A DNA stretch of 64,000 nt from JAWLHK01 sp041690355 [NCBI: bacterium] (GCA_041690355.1 JAWLHK010000001.1:186001-250000); one strand, 5' to 3'. Positions 23,492 through 31,867 are shown, counted from the stretch's first letter. The notes: generated by a model not told the origin, from the letters alone. Translations and numbers: made by a program.

Positions 23492-25114
23492 ATGGCTGAT
23501 CGCGCCTATCAGGCTGAAATCGTCATTGCCGGCGGCGGCCTGGCCGGGATCGTCGCGGCCTATGAGCTGCTCGATCACGGCAAGAAGGTCCTGCTCATCG
23601 ACAAGGATAAGGCCGAAAAGTTCGGCGGACTCGCGAAGGAGTCCTTCGGCGGCGTGCACATCATCGGCACGCCGCACCAGCGGCGCATGGGCATCAAGGA
23701 CAACCCCGAGCTCGCCTACCAGGACTGGCTGAGCTTCGCCGAATTCGGAGCGGACGACGAGCTGCCGCGACAGTGGGCGAAGTTCTACTGCGAGAACTCG
23801 CTCGAATACATCTTTCACTTCCTCGACAAGAAGAAGGTCGAGTTTCTCCCGCTGGTGAACTGGCCCGAGCGCGGCCTGTACCGTCCCGGCAACTCGGTCC
23901 CGCGCTGGCACATCACCTGGGGAACGGGGAAGGAACTGATCGCCCGGCTGGTGGCGGCGCTCGATGCGCACCCGAAGCGCGGCAACCTCGAGATTCTTTT
24001 CGACCACGAAGTGAACGCCATTGATCTCAGCGACGGGAAAGCGGTGGCCTTCCGCGGCAAGTCGATGGTCGACGGTTCCGCCTACACCGCGACGGGCGAA
24101 CATCTGATCATCGCTTCGGGGGGCATCTGCGGCGGCGACCTGAGCAAGGTGCGCGCGAACTGGTACAAGCCGTGGGGCAATCCCCCCGAGGTTCTGCTCA
24201 ACGGCGCGCACATCTACGGCGACGGCATGCTGCACGATCGCGTCAGCGAGCTCGGCGGCAACGTCACGCACCTCGACAAGCAGTGGCACTATGCCGCCGG
24301 GGTGCACCACCCGGCGAAGCGCAAGGAGCGCGACGGGCTCAGCCTGGTGCCGCCGCGATCGGCGCTCTGGATGAACGCGCGCGGCGAACGCATCGGCCCG
24401 GTGCCGCTCGTCGGCTACGCCGATACGCGCTGGCTGGTGGAATCGATTCTCAAGCAGCCGGGCCAGTACTCCTGGCAGGTCATGAACTACAAGATCGCCG
24501 CCAAGGAGCTGGCGGTCTCGGGCAGCGACTTCATGCGCGCCTTCGCCGAGAAGAGCAAGCCGCTGCTGCTGCAGCACCTGCTCTTCGGAAACAAGGAGCT
24601 CGTGGAACGGCTGCTTCAGGAATGCCCCGACGATGTCGTCGCGGCCGAGACGCTTCCCGAACTGGTCGATAAGATGAACCAGCGCAGCCTCTTCGGCCAC
24701 AAGGTCGACCTGCAGCGCATGGAGGCCGACATCCGCGCTTACGACGACATGATCGACCGCGGCGAAGCCTTCTTCAATGACGACCAGCTGCGGCGCATCA
24801 TGAATTACCGCACGAACCGCGGCGACCGCATCCGCACGTGCAAGTATCAGAAGATCCTCGATTCCGGCGCGAAGCCGCTCATCGCCATCCGCGAGTTCAT
24901 CCTGGCGCGTAAAAGCCTTGGCGGCATTCAGACCGACCTCGGGTGCCGCGTGCTGCGCGCCGACGGGCAGCCCATTCCCGGCCTCTACGCGGTCGGTGAA
25001 GCCGCCGGCTTCGGTGGCGGCGGCATTCACGGTCTGGGATCATTGGAAGGAACTTTTCTCGGCAGCTGCGTCCTGACGGGGCGCGTGGCCGGTCGAACCA
25101 TCGCAGGAGCCTGA
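23492..25114 (+). CDS. FAD-binding dehydrogenase (FAD_binding_2, KstD-like)
   Basis: A 540-residue flavoprotein of the fumarate-reductase/3-ketosteroid-delta1-dehydrogenase superfamily. The N-terminal dinucleotide fold reads EIVIAGGGLAGIVAAYELL (9-27) followed by VLLIDKDKAEKFGG; the C-terminal FAD segment reads GLYAVGEAAGFGGGGIHGLG. It oxidises or reduces a C-C or C-H bond in an unknown organic substrate in the cytosol. It is followed one base after its stop by a ThDP-dependent enzyme gene, so the two are almost certainly co-translated and act in one pathway. Upstream are TATGCT (23441-23446) and a good AGGGAG ribosome site. Confidence 0.85.
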   Translation: MADRAYQAEIVIAGGGLAGIVAAYELLDHGKKVLLIDKDKAEKFGGLAKESFGGVHIIGTPHQRRMGIKDNPELAYQDWLSFAEFGADDELPRQWAKFYCENSLEYIFHFLDKKKVEFLPLVNWPERGLYRPGNSVPRWHITWGTGKELIARLVAALDAHPKRGNLEILFDHEVNAIDLSDGKAVAFRGKSMVDGSAYTATGEHLIIASGGICGGDLSKVRANWYKPWGNPPEVLLNGAHIYGDGMLHDRVSELGGNVTHLDKQWHYAAGVHHPAKRKERDGLSLVPPRSALWMNARGERIGPVPLVGYADTRWLVESILKQPGQYSWQVMNYKIAAKELAVSGSDFMRAFAEKSKPLLLQHLLFGNKELVERLLQECPDDVVAAETLPELVDKMNQRSLFGHKVDLQRMEADIRAYDDMIDRGEAFFNDDQLRRIMNYRTNRGDRIRTCKYQKILDSGAKPLIAIREFILARKSLGGIQTDLGCRVLRADGQPIPGLYAVGEAAGFGGGGIHGLGSLEGTFLGSCVLTGRVAGRTIAGA

Positions 25115-25115
25115 C

Positions 25116-26906
25116 ATGTCGAATGTCACCACCAGTCCCGCCCAGAAGAAAACAGTGCGCCTCGGCTCGAAGAAGAGCGGCGCGTGGCTGCTGCGCTACG
25201 CCCTCGAGCAGCTGCCGGTCTCGCACACGTTCGGCATTCCCGGCGTGCACACGACCGAACTCTACGACGAGTTGAACAAATCGGAGAAGATCCATCCGGT
25301 GCTCGTCACGCACGAGGCAGGGGCGGCCTTCATCGGCGACGCCATCAGCCGCACGAGCCCCAACGGAGAAATCGGCGTGCTCGTCATCGTACCGGCGGCC
25401 GGCCTCACGCACGCCATGAGCGGCATCGGCGAAGCCTATCTGGATGGCATCCCGCTGCTCGTCATCTCGGGGGGCACGCGCACCGACATCCCCTTCGGAT
25501 ACCAGCTGCACGAGCTGGATCAGCACAAGATCCTGGCCGGACTCACGAAGGCGTCCTACAAGATCGACAACCACAAGGACATCGTCTCGACGGTGTACGA
25601 GGCATACCGCGTGGCCACGACCGGCTCCCCGGGCCCGGTGTTCATCGAGGTGCCGGTCAACGTCCAGCTGTTCCAGGGCGAGATCGACGAGGTGCCGGTC
25701 TTCGAAAAGCCGTGGCCCGAAGTGAAGTCCCCCGAAACCGCCTTCGCACAGGCGGCCGATCTGCTCGCGAACGCGAAGAAGCCGGCCATCTTCGTCGGCT
25801 GGGGCGCGGTCGACGCCGCCGAAGAGACGCGCCAGATCGCCGAGATGCTCGGCGCGCCGGTCTCGACCACGTTGCAGGGGCTGAGCGCCTTTCCGGGCAA
25901 TCACCCGCTGCACACGGGCATGGGCTTCAGCAAGGCGGCCGTCCCCGCCGCCGAAAACGCCTTCAAGGACGCCGATTGCATTCTCGCGGTCGGCACGCGC
26001 TTCGGCGAAATTCCGACGGGCAGCTTCGGCGTGACCGTGCCCGAGAACCTGATTCACATCGACATCGATCCGCAGGTTCCCAACCGCAACTTTCCTGCCA
26101 AGGTCGCCATCGAGGGGGATGCGCGCAAATCGCTCTCCATGCTGCTCGAGCGGCTCAAGGGGAAAGGGGTTGAGAACCCCGAGCGGCGGAAACAGGTCGA
26201 GGCGCAGATCGCCGGCGACAAGAAGGCGTACAAGGAAGAGTGGTACCGCCACGTGAACGAGCGGGTGAACCCCGCCATGTTCTTCGACGAGCTGCGCAAA
26301 CAGCTTGCCGACGACGCCATCGTCGTCGTCGACGACGGCAACCACACCTTTCTGGCGGCGGAGCAGTACGAGGTGCGCAGGCCGCGCCACTTCATTTCGC
26401 CCACCGACTTCAACTGCATGGGCTACTGCGTGCCGGCCGCCATCGGCGCGAAGCTCGTGAACCCCGACAAGCAGGTCGTAGGCATCGTCGGCGACGGCGC
26501 CTTTCTCATGACCGGCCTCGAGATTCTCACGGCCACGACCGAAGGGGCGGGCATCGCCTACTTCGTTTTCTATGATGGGGAGCTGTCGCAGATCAGCCAG
26601 GGGCAGGAGATTCCGTACAACCGCAAGACCTGCACCGTGCTCGGAAACATCCGCCTCGAGGGGATCGCGATGGCCACCGGCGCCCGCTACGTCACGATCA
26701 ACAGCAACACCGAGCTCCAGAAGGGGATCCGCGAGGCGCTGGAGATTACGAAGTCGGGCCAGCCGGTGGTCGTGGACGTGCGCATCGATTACTCGAAGCG
26801 CACCCGCTTTACCCAGGGGGTCGTGAAGACCGTTCTCAAGCGGTTCCCCCTCGGCGACAAGTTCCGCTTCATCGGCCGCGCCGTGGTGCGCAAGGTCACC
26901 GGCTGA
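25116..26906 (+). CDS. Thiamine diphosphate-binding enzyme (acetolactate synthase/benzoylformate decarboxylase-like)
   Basis: A 596-residue three-domain ThDP enzyme. The N-terminal pyrimidine-binding domain has the catalytic glutamate E67 in THEAGAAFIGDAISR. The middle domain has GWGAVDAAEETRQIAEMLGA. The C-terminal pyrophosphate domain has VGIVGDGAFLMTGLEIL (G459-D460-G461) and, 27 residues on, FVFYDGELSQIS (Y486-D487-G488-E489). The usual NN (or ND) of the cofactor motif is YD here, so Asp487 replaces the normal Asn metal ligand. It may decarboxylate or ligate a 2-keto acid or acyl-CoA; it lacks evidence for a biosynthetic ALS role (no small subunit). Tightly coupled to the FAD dehydrogenase. 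Confidence 0.88.
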   Translation: MSNVTTSPAQKKTVRLGSKKSGAWLLRYALEQLPVSHTFGIPGVHTTELYDELNKSEKIHPVLVTHEAGAAFIGDAISRTSPNGEIGVLVIVPAAGLTHAMSGIGEAYLDGIPLLVISGGTRTDIPFGYQLHELDQHKILAGLTKASYKIDNHKDIVSTVYEAYRVATTGSPGPVFIEVPVNVQLFQGEIDEVPVFEKPWPEVKSPETAFAQAADLLANAKKPAIFVGWGAVDAAEETRQIAEMLGAPVSTTLQGLSAFPGNHPLHTGMGFSKAAVPAAENAFKDADCILAVGTRFGEIPTGSFGVTVPENLIHIDIDPQVPNRNFPAKVAIEGDARKSLSMLLERLKGKGVENPERRKQVEAQIAGDKKAYKEEWYRHVNERVNPAMFFDELRKQLADDAIVVVDDGNHTFLAAEQYEVRRPRHFISPTDFNCMGYCVPAAIGAKLVNPDKQVVGIVGDGAFLMTGLEILTATTEGAGIAYFVFYDGELSQISQGQEIPYNRKTCTVLGNIRLEGIAMATGARYVTINSNTELQKGIREALEITKSGQPVVVDVRIDYSKRTRFTQGVVKTVLKRFPLGDKFRFIGRAVVRKVTG

Positions 26907-26936
26907 CCGGCCGGGAAGAACCTGTTATTTCATGGA

Positions 26937-26968
26937 CCGGCCTTCCCCGCGGGGGAGGCCGGCTTTTT
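26937..26968 (+). terminator. Rho-independent terminator after the ThDP gene
   Basis: CCGGCCT(T)CCCC pairs with GGGGAGGCCGG around a GCG loop, with one bulged T, followed by CTTTTTGC. Confidence 0.82.
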
Positions 26969-26985
26969 GCAGCTACGAACAGTCG

Positions 26986-27014
26986 TTGACGCCGTCCCTG
27001 ATGTGCGTCAAAAT
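26986..27014 (+). promoter_or_regulatory. Promoter of the Phd/PIN toxin-antitoxin operon
   Basis: TTGACG, a 17-base spacer and CAAAAT place the transcription start at about 27021, next to the antitoxin ATG. TATAAC at 27016-27021 is an alternative -10 but has no -35 at a good distance. Confidence 0.4.
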
Positions 27015-27021
27015 GTATAAC

Positions 27022-27261
27022 ATGAAGACGGCCACTGTCCGACAGATTCAGCACAACCTGAACGAGGTCCTCGGCTGGGTCGAAAACGGCGAAGAGGTTC
27101 ATGTTTTTCGACGCAGGAAACTGGTCGCAAAGCTTGTTCCTGCCGTAGCATCCACGGTCGATTCGCCGGACTTCCTGGCTCGAGCCGAAAAGGTGTGGGG
27201 GGAGCGCCCCGGTGGAAAACCCTTGAGCGAGATCGTCTCCGAAGACCGCGGAGAACGGTGA
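27022..27261 (+). CDS. Phd/YefM-family antitoxin
   Basis: A 79-residue antitoxin. MKTATVRQIQHNLNEVLGWV then ENGEEVHVFRRRKLVAKLVP matches the Phd/YefM DNA-binding fold (R-x-x-x-N-L and G-E-x-V-x-V-x-x-x-x-x-x-A-x-L). The C-terminal half (about 45-79) is the toxin-neutralising tail. The ATG at 27022 is preferred; an ATG at 27013 is also in frame. Its stop overlaps the GTG start of the PIN toxin by three bases (GTGA). It should bind its own promoter. Confidence 0.88.
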   Translation: MKTATVRQIQHNLNEVLGWVENGEEVHVFRRRKLVAKLVPAVASTVDSPDFLARAEKVWGERPGGKPLSEIVSEDRGER

Positions 27262-27686
27262 TCTACCTCGATACCGGCTGTCTCCTGAAGCTTTACCATC
27301 CGGAGCCGGAGAGTGCTCGCGTGGCAGCTCTCGTTGCGCACCGGACCATCGCATTCACGACCCTTCACGAACTCGAGATAACGAACGCATTCGAGCTGAA
27401 ACGATTTCGAAAGGAAGCGACATCAAGCCAGGTACGTGCCGCCCTTGCGATGATCGACGAAGATGTCCGCAAGGGAGTGCTTGTCCGACGAACGCTTGAC
27501 TGGGAAGCCGTGCATCAGGAGGCAGCCATGGTTTCTCGGGCACACACGGGCAAGACAGGATGCAGATCACTCGATCTCCTGCACTGCGTTGCTACGGGTA
27601 AATTGGGGTTGACCACTTTCGTTACGACGGATGCTCGACAGCGCAGGGTCGCGCTGAAGCTCGGGCTGCGCTGCCCGGTGGTTTAA
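27258..27686 (+). CDS. PIN-domain (VapC-type) toxin
   Basis: A 142-residue PIN-domain ribonuclease toxin. Acidic metal ligands are visible: D5 in VIYLDTGCLLKLY, a glutamate in TLHELEITNAFEL and Asp residues in SLDLLHCVATGK and FVTTDARQRRVA. The start is GTG at 27258, with GGAG just upstream, overlapping the antitoxin stop. VapC toxins cleave tRNA or rRNA. Its TAA stop is shared with the TAA of the convergent PanE-like gene through the palindrome TTAA at 27683-27686. The module appears complete. Confidence 0.88.
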   Translation: MIYLDTGCLLKLYHPEPESARVAALVAHRTIAFTTLHELEITNAFELKRFRKEATSSQVRAALAMIDEDVRKGVLVRRTLDWEAVHQEAAMVSRAHTGKTGCRSLDLLHCVATGKLGLTTFVTTDARQRRVALKLGLRCPVV

Positions 27687-28714
27687 CCCGCGACCCGCTC
27701 GGGCCCCTTCGCCACGGCCGACCACACGTCACCCACGTCGACCGGCTCGAACGGCTGCGTGGCAAAGCGTGCGCGGCACAATTCATATACCGTCCGGTTG
27801 ATCGGCGCGGGGGTCCCCGTCTTTTCCGCCAGCTCCAGAAGATGGCCGGTGAGGGTCTCGAGCTCCGTATCGTCGGTTCCGCGGGCGATGTCCTGCGCCA
27901 TGCTGTTGATGCGCTGCTTCGCCAGATTCTTCTGGAACGCCTTGCGGGTCAGAAACGGCGGCAGCTTCGCCCCCGCCTTCATGAGCAGCCAGGTGGGAAT
28001 GCCGGGGACCTTGTACTCACGGCAGCCGGCCGCGCGCACGACGTCGATCCCTTCGCTCGTGATCCCGGTCATCAGCTTCTGGAAGAGCACCGGATCCGAC
28101 GGCGGCCGGGCGGGGTAGCCGACGAGCGTCGTGAGCGAGCTCGTCAGATTCACGATCAGCTTGGAATAGACGGCGTCATTCAGCCGATCGGTCACGTAAG
28201 TGTCGACGACGCCGTCGAACAGGCGAGCTGCTTCTTCCAGCAGAGCCTTCCGGTCGGCTTCTGCCGCGAGCACGAGGGGACCCTTGCGCGCGTAGCCGAT
28301 CACGCCCGGCGCGTCGGCCCAGGCGTTGTAGTGGACGATGCCGTAAACCGTGCGCGGAAAAACGGGCGGAAGGATCCGGCGATGTTCCGTTCCGTTCTGC
28401 AGCGCGATCACGAGGGGACCTGCGCCCCAGGCCGCCGCGAGGGTGGCCGCCAGCTCGGCGAGATGGTAGTTCTTGACGGCCAGCAGCACGACGTCGGGGG
28501 CCGGAATATCTGCCGCGCGCTCCCGCACGCCGACCGTCATGGTCGCGCCCCCACTGGCCGCTTCTCCCGGATAGAGGCGCAGCCCGCGCGCGCGCAGGGC
28601 GTGCGCCGTTTCTCCGCGGGCGAGAAAGGTGACGTTGCGCCCGGCCTGCTGCAGCCAGCCGCCCAGCGATCCGCCCACGGCGCCGGCGCCGACGATGACG
28701 ATGCGGGGACTCAT
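27683..28714 (-). CDS. Ketopantoate reductase family (ApbA/PanE) protein
   Basis: A 343-residue NAD(P)H reductase. The N-terminus has GAGAVGGSLGGWLQQAG (glycine motif 8-24), then LAVKNYHL and ALQNGTEH, and the C-terminal ApbA_C domain contains NDAVYSKLIVNLTSSLTTLV, with the catalytic Lys in YSKLIVN, and INSMAQDIARG. Classical PanE makes pantoate, but this gene is the last of a lipid-oxidation operon and overlaps the GMC gene (ATGA), so a 2-keto-acid or beta-keto reductase role in that pathway is more likely. The start at 28714 follows directly from the overlap. Confidence 0.85.
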   Translation of the reverse strand: MSPRIVIVGAGAVGGSLGGWLQQAGRNVTFLARGETAHALRARGLRLYPGEAASGGATMTVGVRERAADIPAPDVVLLAVKNYHLAELAATLAAAWGAGPLVIALQNGTEHRRILPPVFPRTVYGIVHYNAWADAPGVIGYARKGPLVLAAEADRKALLEEAARLFDGVVDTYVTDRLNDAVYSKLIVNLTSSLTTLVGYPARPPSDPVLFQKLMTGITSEGIDVVRAAGCREYKVPGIPTWLLMKAGAKLPPFLTRKAFQKNLAKQRINSMAQDIARGTDDTELETLTGHLLELAEKTGTPAPINRTVYELCRARFATQPFEPVDVGDVWSAVAKGPERVAG

Positions 28715-30213
28715 GCGGCGACCAGGTCTTCGCGCACGGCCTGAGCGACGCGGTTCGCGAGCGCCATGATCGTCAGATACGGATTCACTTCGACTGAGCT
28801 CGGAAAGAGCGAGCTGTCGGCCACGTACAAGTTGGGCCGGCCATGCACGCGCCCCCAGGCGTCGGTCACGGAGGTGCGCGGATCGGTCCCCATGCGGCAT
28901 CCGCCCATGAGGTGCGCCGCAGAGATGGCGACCTGACCGGTCTTGAAGAGCTCCTTGCGGACAAGGGTGTCGAGGCGATCGGCGTCCTTCGCTTCGGTGA
29001 AGAAGCGCCCCGTGGCGGGCAGGTGCGCGCGGCGTGCGCCAGCGGCAAAGAAGATGCGTCCGCTCGCCCGGATGGATTTCACGAACGCGTCGATCAGGGT
29101 GTCGTCGATGGCGTAGTGCACCACGGGCGCGCCGTCGGCGTTCACGGTCACGCGGTTCTCGGCGTGGGCTTCGTCGAGGACAAGCACGAGAATCTGCTGC
29201 AGGTGCGCGAAGCGGTGCAGCAGCTCGTCGACTTCGGGGCCGAAGCCGACGAGGTTCTTCGCCGTCGTGAAGGGGAAGTACATGCAGGTCTCGAGCAGGA
29301 ACCGATCGCGCTCGACGAACTCGTCGCAGAAGTAGCTCTTCGGGTGCCCCATCGTGCCGTCGACCGCATCCGCATGCTCCGCCACGAGGGTGAGCGCCGG
29401 GTGGCAGGTGAAGTAGCGGCCGAGCGCGGGCCAGGCATTTTCGCCGAACGAGCGCATGAGGAGCGGGACGGTGCCCAGGCTTCCGCCGGCGAGCACGATG
29501 CGGCGCGCCTTGATCCGGTAGCTTCCCGGCTCATGGATGGAGGCCGCCAGCCCGTGCTTCGGCGCTGTGATCTCGGCGTGGAGGGTATCGCCTTCGATGC
29601 GGTCGACGCGGCACCAGGTGACGACTTCGACCCCCTGGTTCCGCGCGTTGGGTATCTGGACGACCGCGGTCCCCTGCTTCGCATGGCGCGCGCAGCCGAC
29701 GTTACACGTGTTCAGCCCGCCGCACCCTTTGAGGTTCAGGGGGAACTGACCCAGGTTCCACCCGAGCGTCCGGCACGCATCCGCGAAGAGCGTATTGTTC
29801 CGGTTGATGTTCTCGGGGGGCTGCAGGTGGACGTTGTTCTCGACGAGATACTTCTCGAGGCGCGGCGCGAGATCCGCTTCGGTCAGGCCGGGCACGTTCC
29901 ACTTCTTAAGGGCCGATGCAGGCGGCTTGAAAGTCACGCCGGTGTAAACCGTGGTGGAACCACCGAGCGCGCGCGTGAAGGCGAGCGTCATGTCCTGGGT
30001 CGAAGTCTGGAAGCCGCCGTTGTCCACGTAGTACTTCGAGGCCATCTCGACTTCGCGGCGGGTGTTGTCCTTCTTTTCGAAGTGGCCGCCCTGTTCGAGC
30101 AGGGCGACGCGCAGCCCCTGCGCGACCAGCGGCGCAAGCTCCTGCGCGATCGTGCCGCCGCCGGCCCCCGAGCCGACGACCGCGATATCGTACTCAAGCG
30201 TTCGCTGCGTCAT
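28711..30213 (-). CDS. GMC-family FAD oxidoreductase
   Basis: A 500-residue glucose-methanol-choline oxidoreductase. The FAD motif is DIAVVGSGAGGGTIAQEL (9-26) with LLEQGGHFE; the active-site block is AAHLMGGCRMGTDP with the catalytic His in HLMGG, and the closing NPYLTIMALANRVAQ provides the second His/Asn position (Asn here). It is closest in type to cholesterol oxidase-like or long-chain alcohol oxidase proteins. GCGGLNTCNVGCARHAKQG is a cysteine-rich stretch seen in such alcohol oxidases. It overlaps the preceding small gene by 20 bases and the PanE-like gene by four. Confidence 0.88.
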   Translation of the reverse strand: MTQRTLEYDIAVVGSGAGGGTIAQELAPLVAQGLRVALLEQGGHFEKKDNTRREVEMASKYYVDNGGFQTSTQDMTLAFTRALGGSTTVYTGVTFKPPASALKKWNVPGLTEADLAPRLEKYLVENNVHLQPPENINRNNTLFADACRTLGWNLGQFPLNLKGCGGLNTCNVGCARHAKQGTAVVQIPNARNQGVEVVTWCRVDRIEGDTLHAEITAPKHGLAASIHEPGSYRIKARRIVLAGGSLGTVPLLMRSFGENAWPALGRYFTCHPALTLVAEHADAVDGTMGHPKSYFCDEFVERDRFLLETCMYFPFTTAKNLVGFGPEVDELLHRFAHLQQILVLVLDEAHAENRVTVNADGAPVVHYAIDDTLIDAFVKSIRASGRIFFAAGARRAHLPATGRFFTEAKDADRLDTLVRKELFKTGQVAISAAHLMGGCRMGTDPRTSVTDAWGRVHGRPNLYVADSSLFPSSVEVNPYLTIMALANRVAQAVREDLVAA

Positions 30214-30616
30214 CGCGATTCTCCCGGATGCGGTATCCGATTTCAGAATAGAGCGAGGTCTGGCCGTAGACGCCCAGTCTCGCGAGCGTATTCAAGCCCC
30301 AGAAGCCCTTGCGCAGGAGTCCGACCGGGGCGTCGAAGAGGATTCCAAGCACACGCTCCTGGCGGGTTTCCGGCAGCTCGCGGAATGGGCGCAAGCCGAA
30401 GAAGAACGAAAGCACGTCGATGATGACGAGAAACAGTCCAAGCTTCCGCCGGTTTGCAGCCGGCATGCGGCCGACCAGGTCGTTGACCAGGGTGCGCGAC
30501 GCTTCGCGTTCCGCCGGCGTGAACGAGGCACTGCGCGGCACCAGGCGAGACTGGAGCGCCTCGAAGCGCACGACGCGTTTCCCGGTAAGAAACGGTTCTT
30601 CCACAGGTGGAGTCAC
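30194..30616 (-). CDS. Small protein encoded upstream of a GMC oxidoreductase
   Basis: A 140-residue protein starting at GTG 30616, chosen because GGGAGG lies six bases upstream; the longer open frame overlaps the Mpo1-like gene antiparallel in codon use and is not coding. The sequence has RTLVNDLVGRMPAANRRKLG, a hydrophobic LFLVIIDVLSFFFG, LLRKGFWGLNTLARLGVYGQ and TSLYSEIGYRIRE. It looks like the small partner subunit often encoded beside GMC oxidoreductases of the long-chain alcohol/cholesterol oxidase type. I do not recognise a named family. Confidence 0.7.
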   Translation of the reverse strand: MTPPVEEPFLTGKRVVRFEALQSRLVPRSASFTPAEREASRTLVNDLVGRMPAANRRKLGLFLVIIDVLSFFFGLRPFRELPETRQERVLGILFDAPVGLLRKGFWGLNTLARLGVYGQTSLYSEIGYRIRENRDDAANA

Positions 30617-30641
30617 TTCAGGCCTCCCAAGGATAGGCGGT

Positions 30642-31160
30642 TCAGTTCGCGGCGGCGGCTTCGCGGCGTTCGATTTCGGCGAGCACCGTAGCGAATTCGT
30701 CTTTGCGGTAGCCTGCGAACTTGCAGACTTCGGCGACCACGAACAGCGGCGCGGTGGCCATCGCCTTCCACAGGCTTTGGAAGAGCGCCGGTTTGCGGCC
30801 CTCGATGGCGTGGCCGAGGAACTGCGCCGCGTATCCGCCGAAGAATCCGCCCGCAGAAATCGCCGCGGCCGTTTCGAAGGGGAGTGTGGCGAGTTCATTG
30901 GCGAGGAGGACGAGGCCGACGAGGAACGGCGCGTAGATGGCCGCGTAGATCCTGTCGAGCGAGAAGTAGTAGGCCAGTCCGGCGGCGGCCACGATCCAGG
31001 AGGCGGGCAGCGTCAGGTCCCCGAGGGGAATGCGGAGCCAGGCGGCCGCGACGAGAACCGAGCAGACGATCACCGGTACGCCCACGACGTGCACCGCGAT
31101 GTTCACCGGATGCCGGTGCGAAGACGCGTAGAAGACGACCATTTCCTGCCAGCGAGTCAT
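30642..31160 (-). CDS. Mpo1-like (DUF962) 2-hydroxy fatty acid dioxygenase family protein
   Basis: A 172-residue membrane protein with three to four hydrophobic helices. The family signature is FYASSHRHPVNIAVHVVGVP (histidines for the non-haem iron) and QFLGHAIEGRKPAL. Yeast Mpo1 shortens 2-hydroxy fatty acids by one carbon, which suggests alpha-oxidation here. The start at 31160 (MTRWQEMVVFY) has GGAGG six bases upstream; a longer frame adds 12 residues. It is the first gene of a four-gene minus-strand operon (Mpo1-like, small protein, GMC oxidoreductase, PanE-like) and is divergent from a TetR regulator with an operator between them. Confidence 0.85.
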   Translation of the reverse strand: MTRWQEMVVFYASSHRHPVNIAVHVVGVPVIVCSVLVAAAWLRIPLGDLTLPASWIVAAAGLAYYFSLDRIYAAIYAPFLVGLVLLANELATLPFETAAAISAGGFFGGYAAQFLGHAIEGRKPALFQSLWKAMATAPLFVVAEVCKFAGYRKDEFATVLAEIERREAAAAN

Positions 31161-31205
31161 TGGATTCCTCCCGCCGACCTCATGTCGGCTTGCCAAGAGA
31201 ACGGC

Positions 31206-31229
31206 TTTAACTTAACATGGTTAAATTAT
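31206..31229. promoter_or_regulatory. Inverted-repeat operator between Mpo1-like operon and TetR gene
   Basis: TTAACATGGTTAA (31212-31224) is a 13-base inverted repeat inside a larger one (TTTAAC ... GTTAAA). This AT-rich site sits in the divergent intergenic region of a GC-rich genome, ideal for the adjacent TetR protein to control both directions. Confidence 0.65.
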
Positions 31230-31249
31230 CTGCGTCAACGGAATTCTTC

Positions 31250-31867
31250 ATGCCCCGCCGTAAGACCCCTCGAGAGCGCGCGCGCAGCGCCGAAGCCAAG
31301 CAGGAGCTGCGCGATCGCATTCTTCGCGAAGCCACCGGCCTGTTCGTCGAAGTGGGCTACCGCGAGTTCAGCATGCGCCGGCTCGCCGCCCGCATCGGCT
31401 ACACGGCGCCCACGATATACGGGTACTTCCGGAACAAGGACGAGCTGCTCTTCGAGGTCATCGCCCTCGGTTACGCGCAACTCCAGGCCTACCTGCAGCG
31501 GGGCTCGGGGGCCGGAGCCGCACGTTTGGCGCAGTTGGGCGCGGCCTATCTGGACTTCGCCTTCGAGCAACCTGAGATGTACAAGCTGATCTTCATGCAC
31601 CGGCCGCATTTTCTTTTTGATCTCGACGAGGCGCGGGTGGCCGAACGTTCGGAGGGGCTGCAGGTCGTCGCGAGAACCATGGCCTCGGTGCCCGGCTGGG
31701 ACGCGCTGCCCGAGGCCGAGCGCCGCCGCCTGGCCGAGATCTTCTGGGCCCAGCTGCACGGGCTGGTTTCGCTGGCCTTGACGGTGCCGATCCTCAGCGA
31801 GCAGTGGGCGCGGGAGAACCTGCGCTTTCTGCTCGAGAAGCTTGCCCTGACGCCCGGTAGGGGCTGA
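31250..31867 (+). CDS. TetR family regulator with WHG-type C-terminal domain
   Basis: A 205-residue repressor. The HTH lies at about 18-65 (KQELRDRILREATGLFVEVG, then YTAPTIYGYFRNKDELL). The ligand domain includes FEQPEMYKLIFMHRP and FWAQLHGLVSLALTVPI, which matches the WxxHG pattern of TetR_C_33/WHG-type members. The start at 31250 is used; the in-frame ATG at 31217 is the centre of the operator palindrome. Divergent to the lipid-oxidation operon and its likely regulator. Its 3' end overlaps a convergent lipoprotein gene by 74 bases. Confidence 0.92.
   Translation: MPRRKTPRERARSAEAKQELRDRILREATGLFVEVGYREFSMRRLAARIGYTAPTIYGYFRNKDELLFEVIALGYAQLQAYLQRGSGAGAARLAQLGAAYLDFAFEQPEMYKLIFMHRPHFLFDLDEARVAERSEGLQVVARTMASVPGWDALPEAERRRLAEIFWAQLHGLVSLALTVPILSEQWARENLRFLLEKLALTPGRG

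Noticed and set aside
25116-26906. Calling the ThDP enzyme ilvB (acetolactate synthase)
   Set aside because: No regulatory subunit or ilv genes nearby, and the cofactor NN motif is altered.
27683-28714. Calling the ApbA-family gene panE (pantothenate synthesis)
   Set aside because: Operon context with lipid oxidases makes a dedicated pantothenate role unlikely; only the family name is supported.
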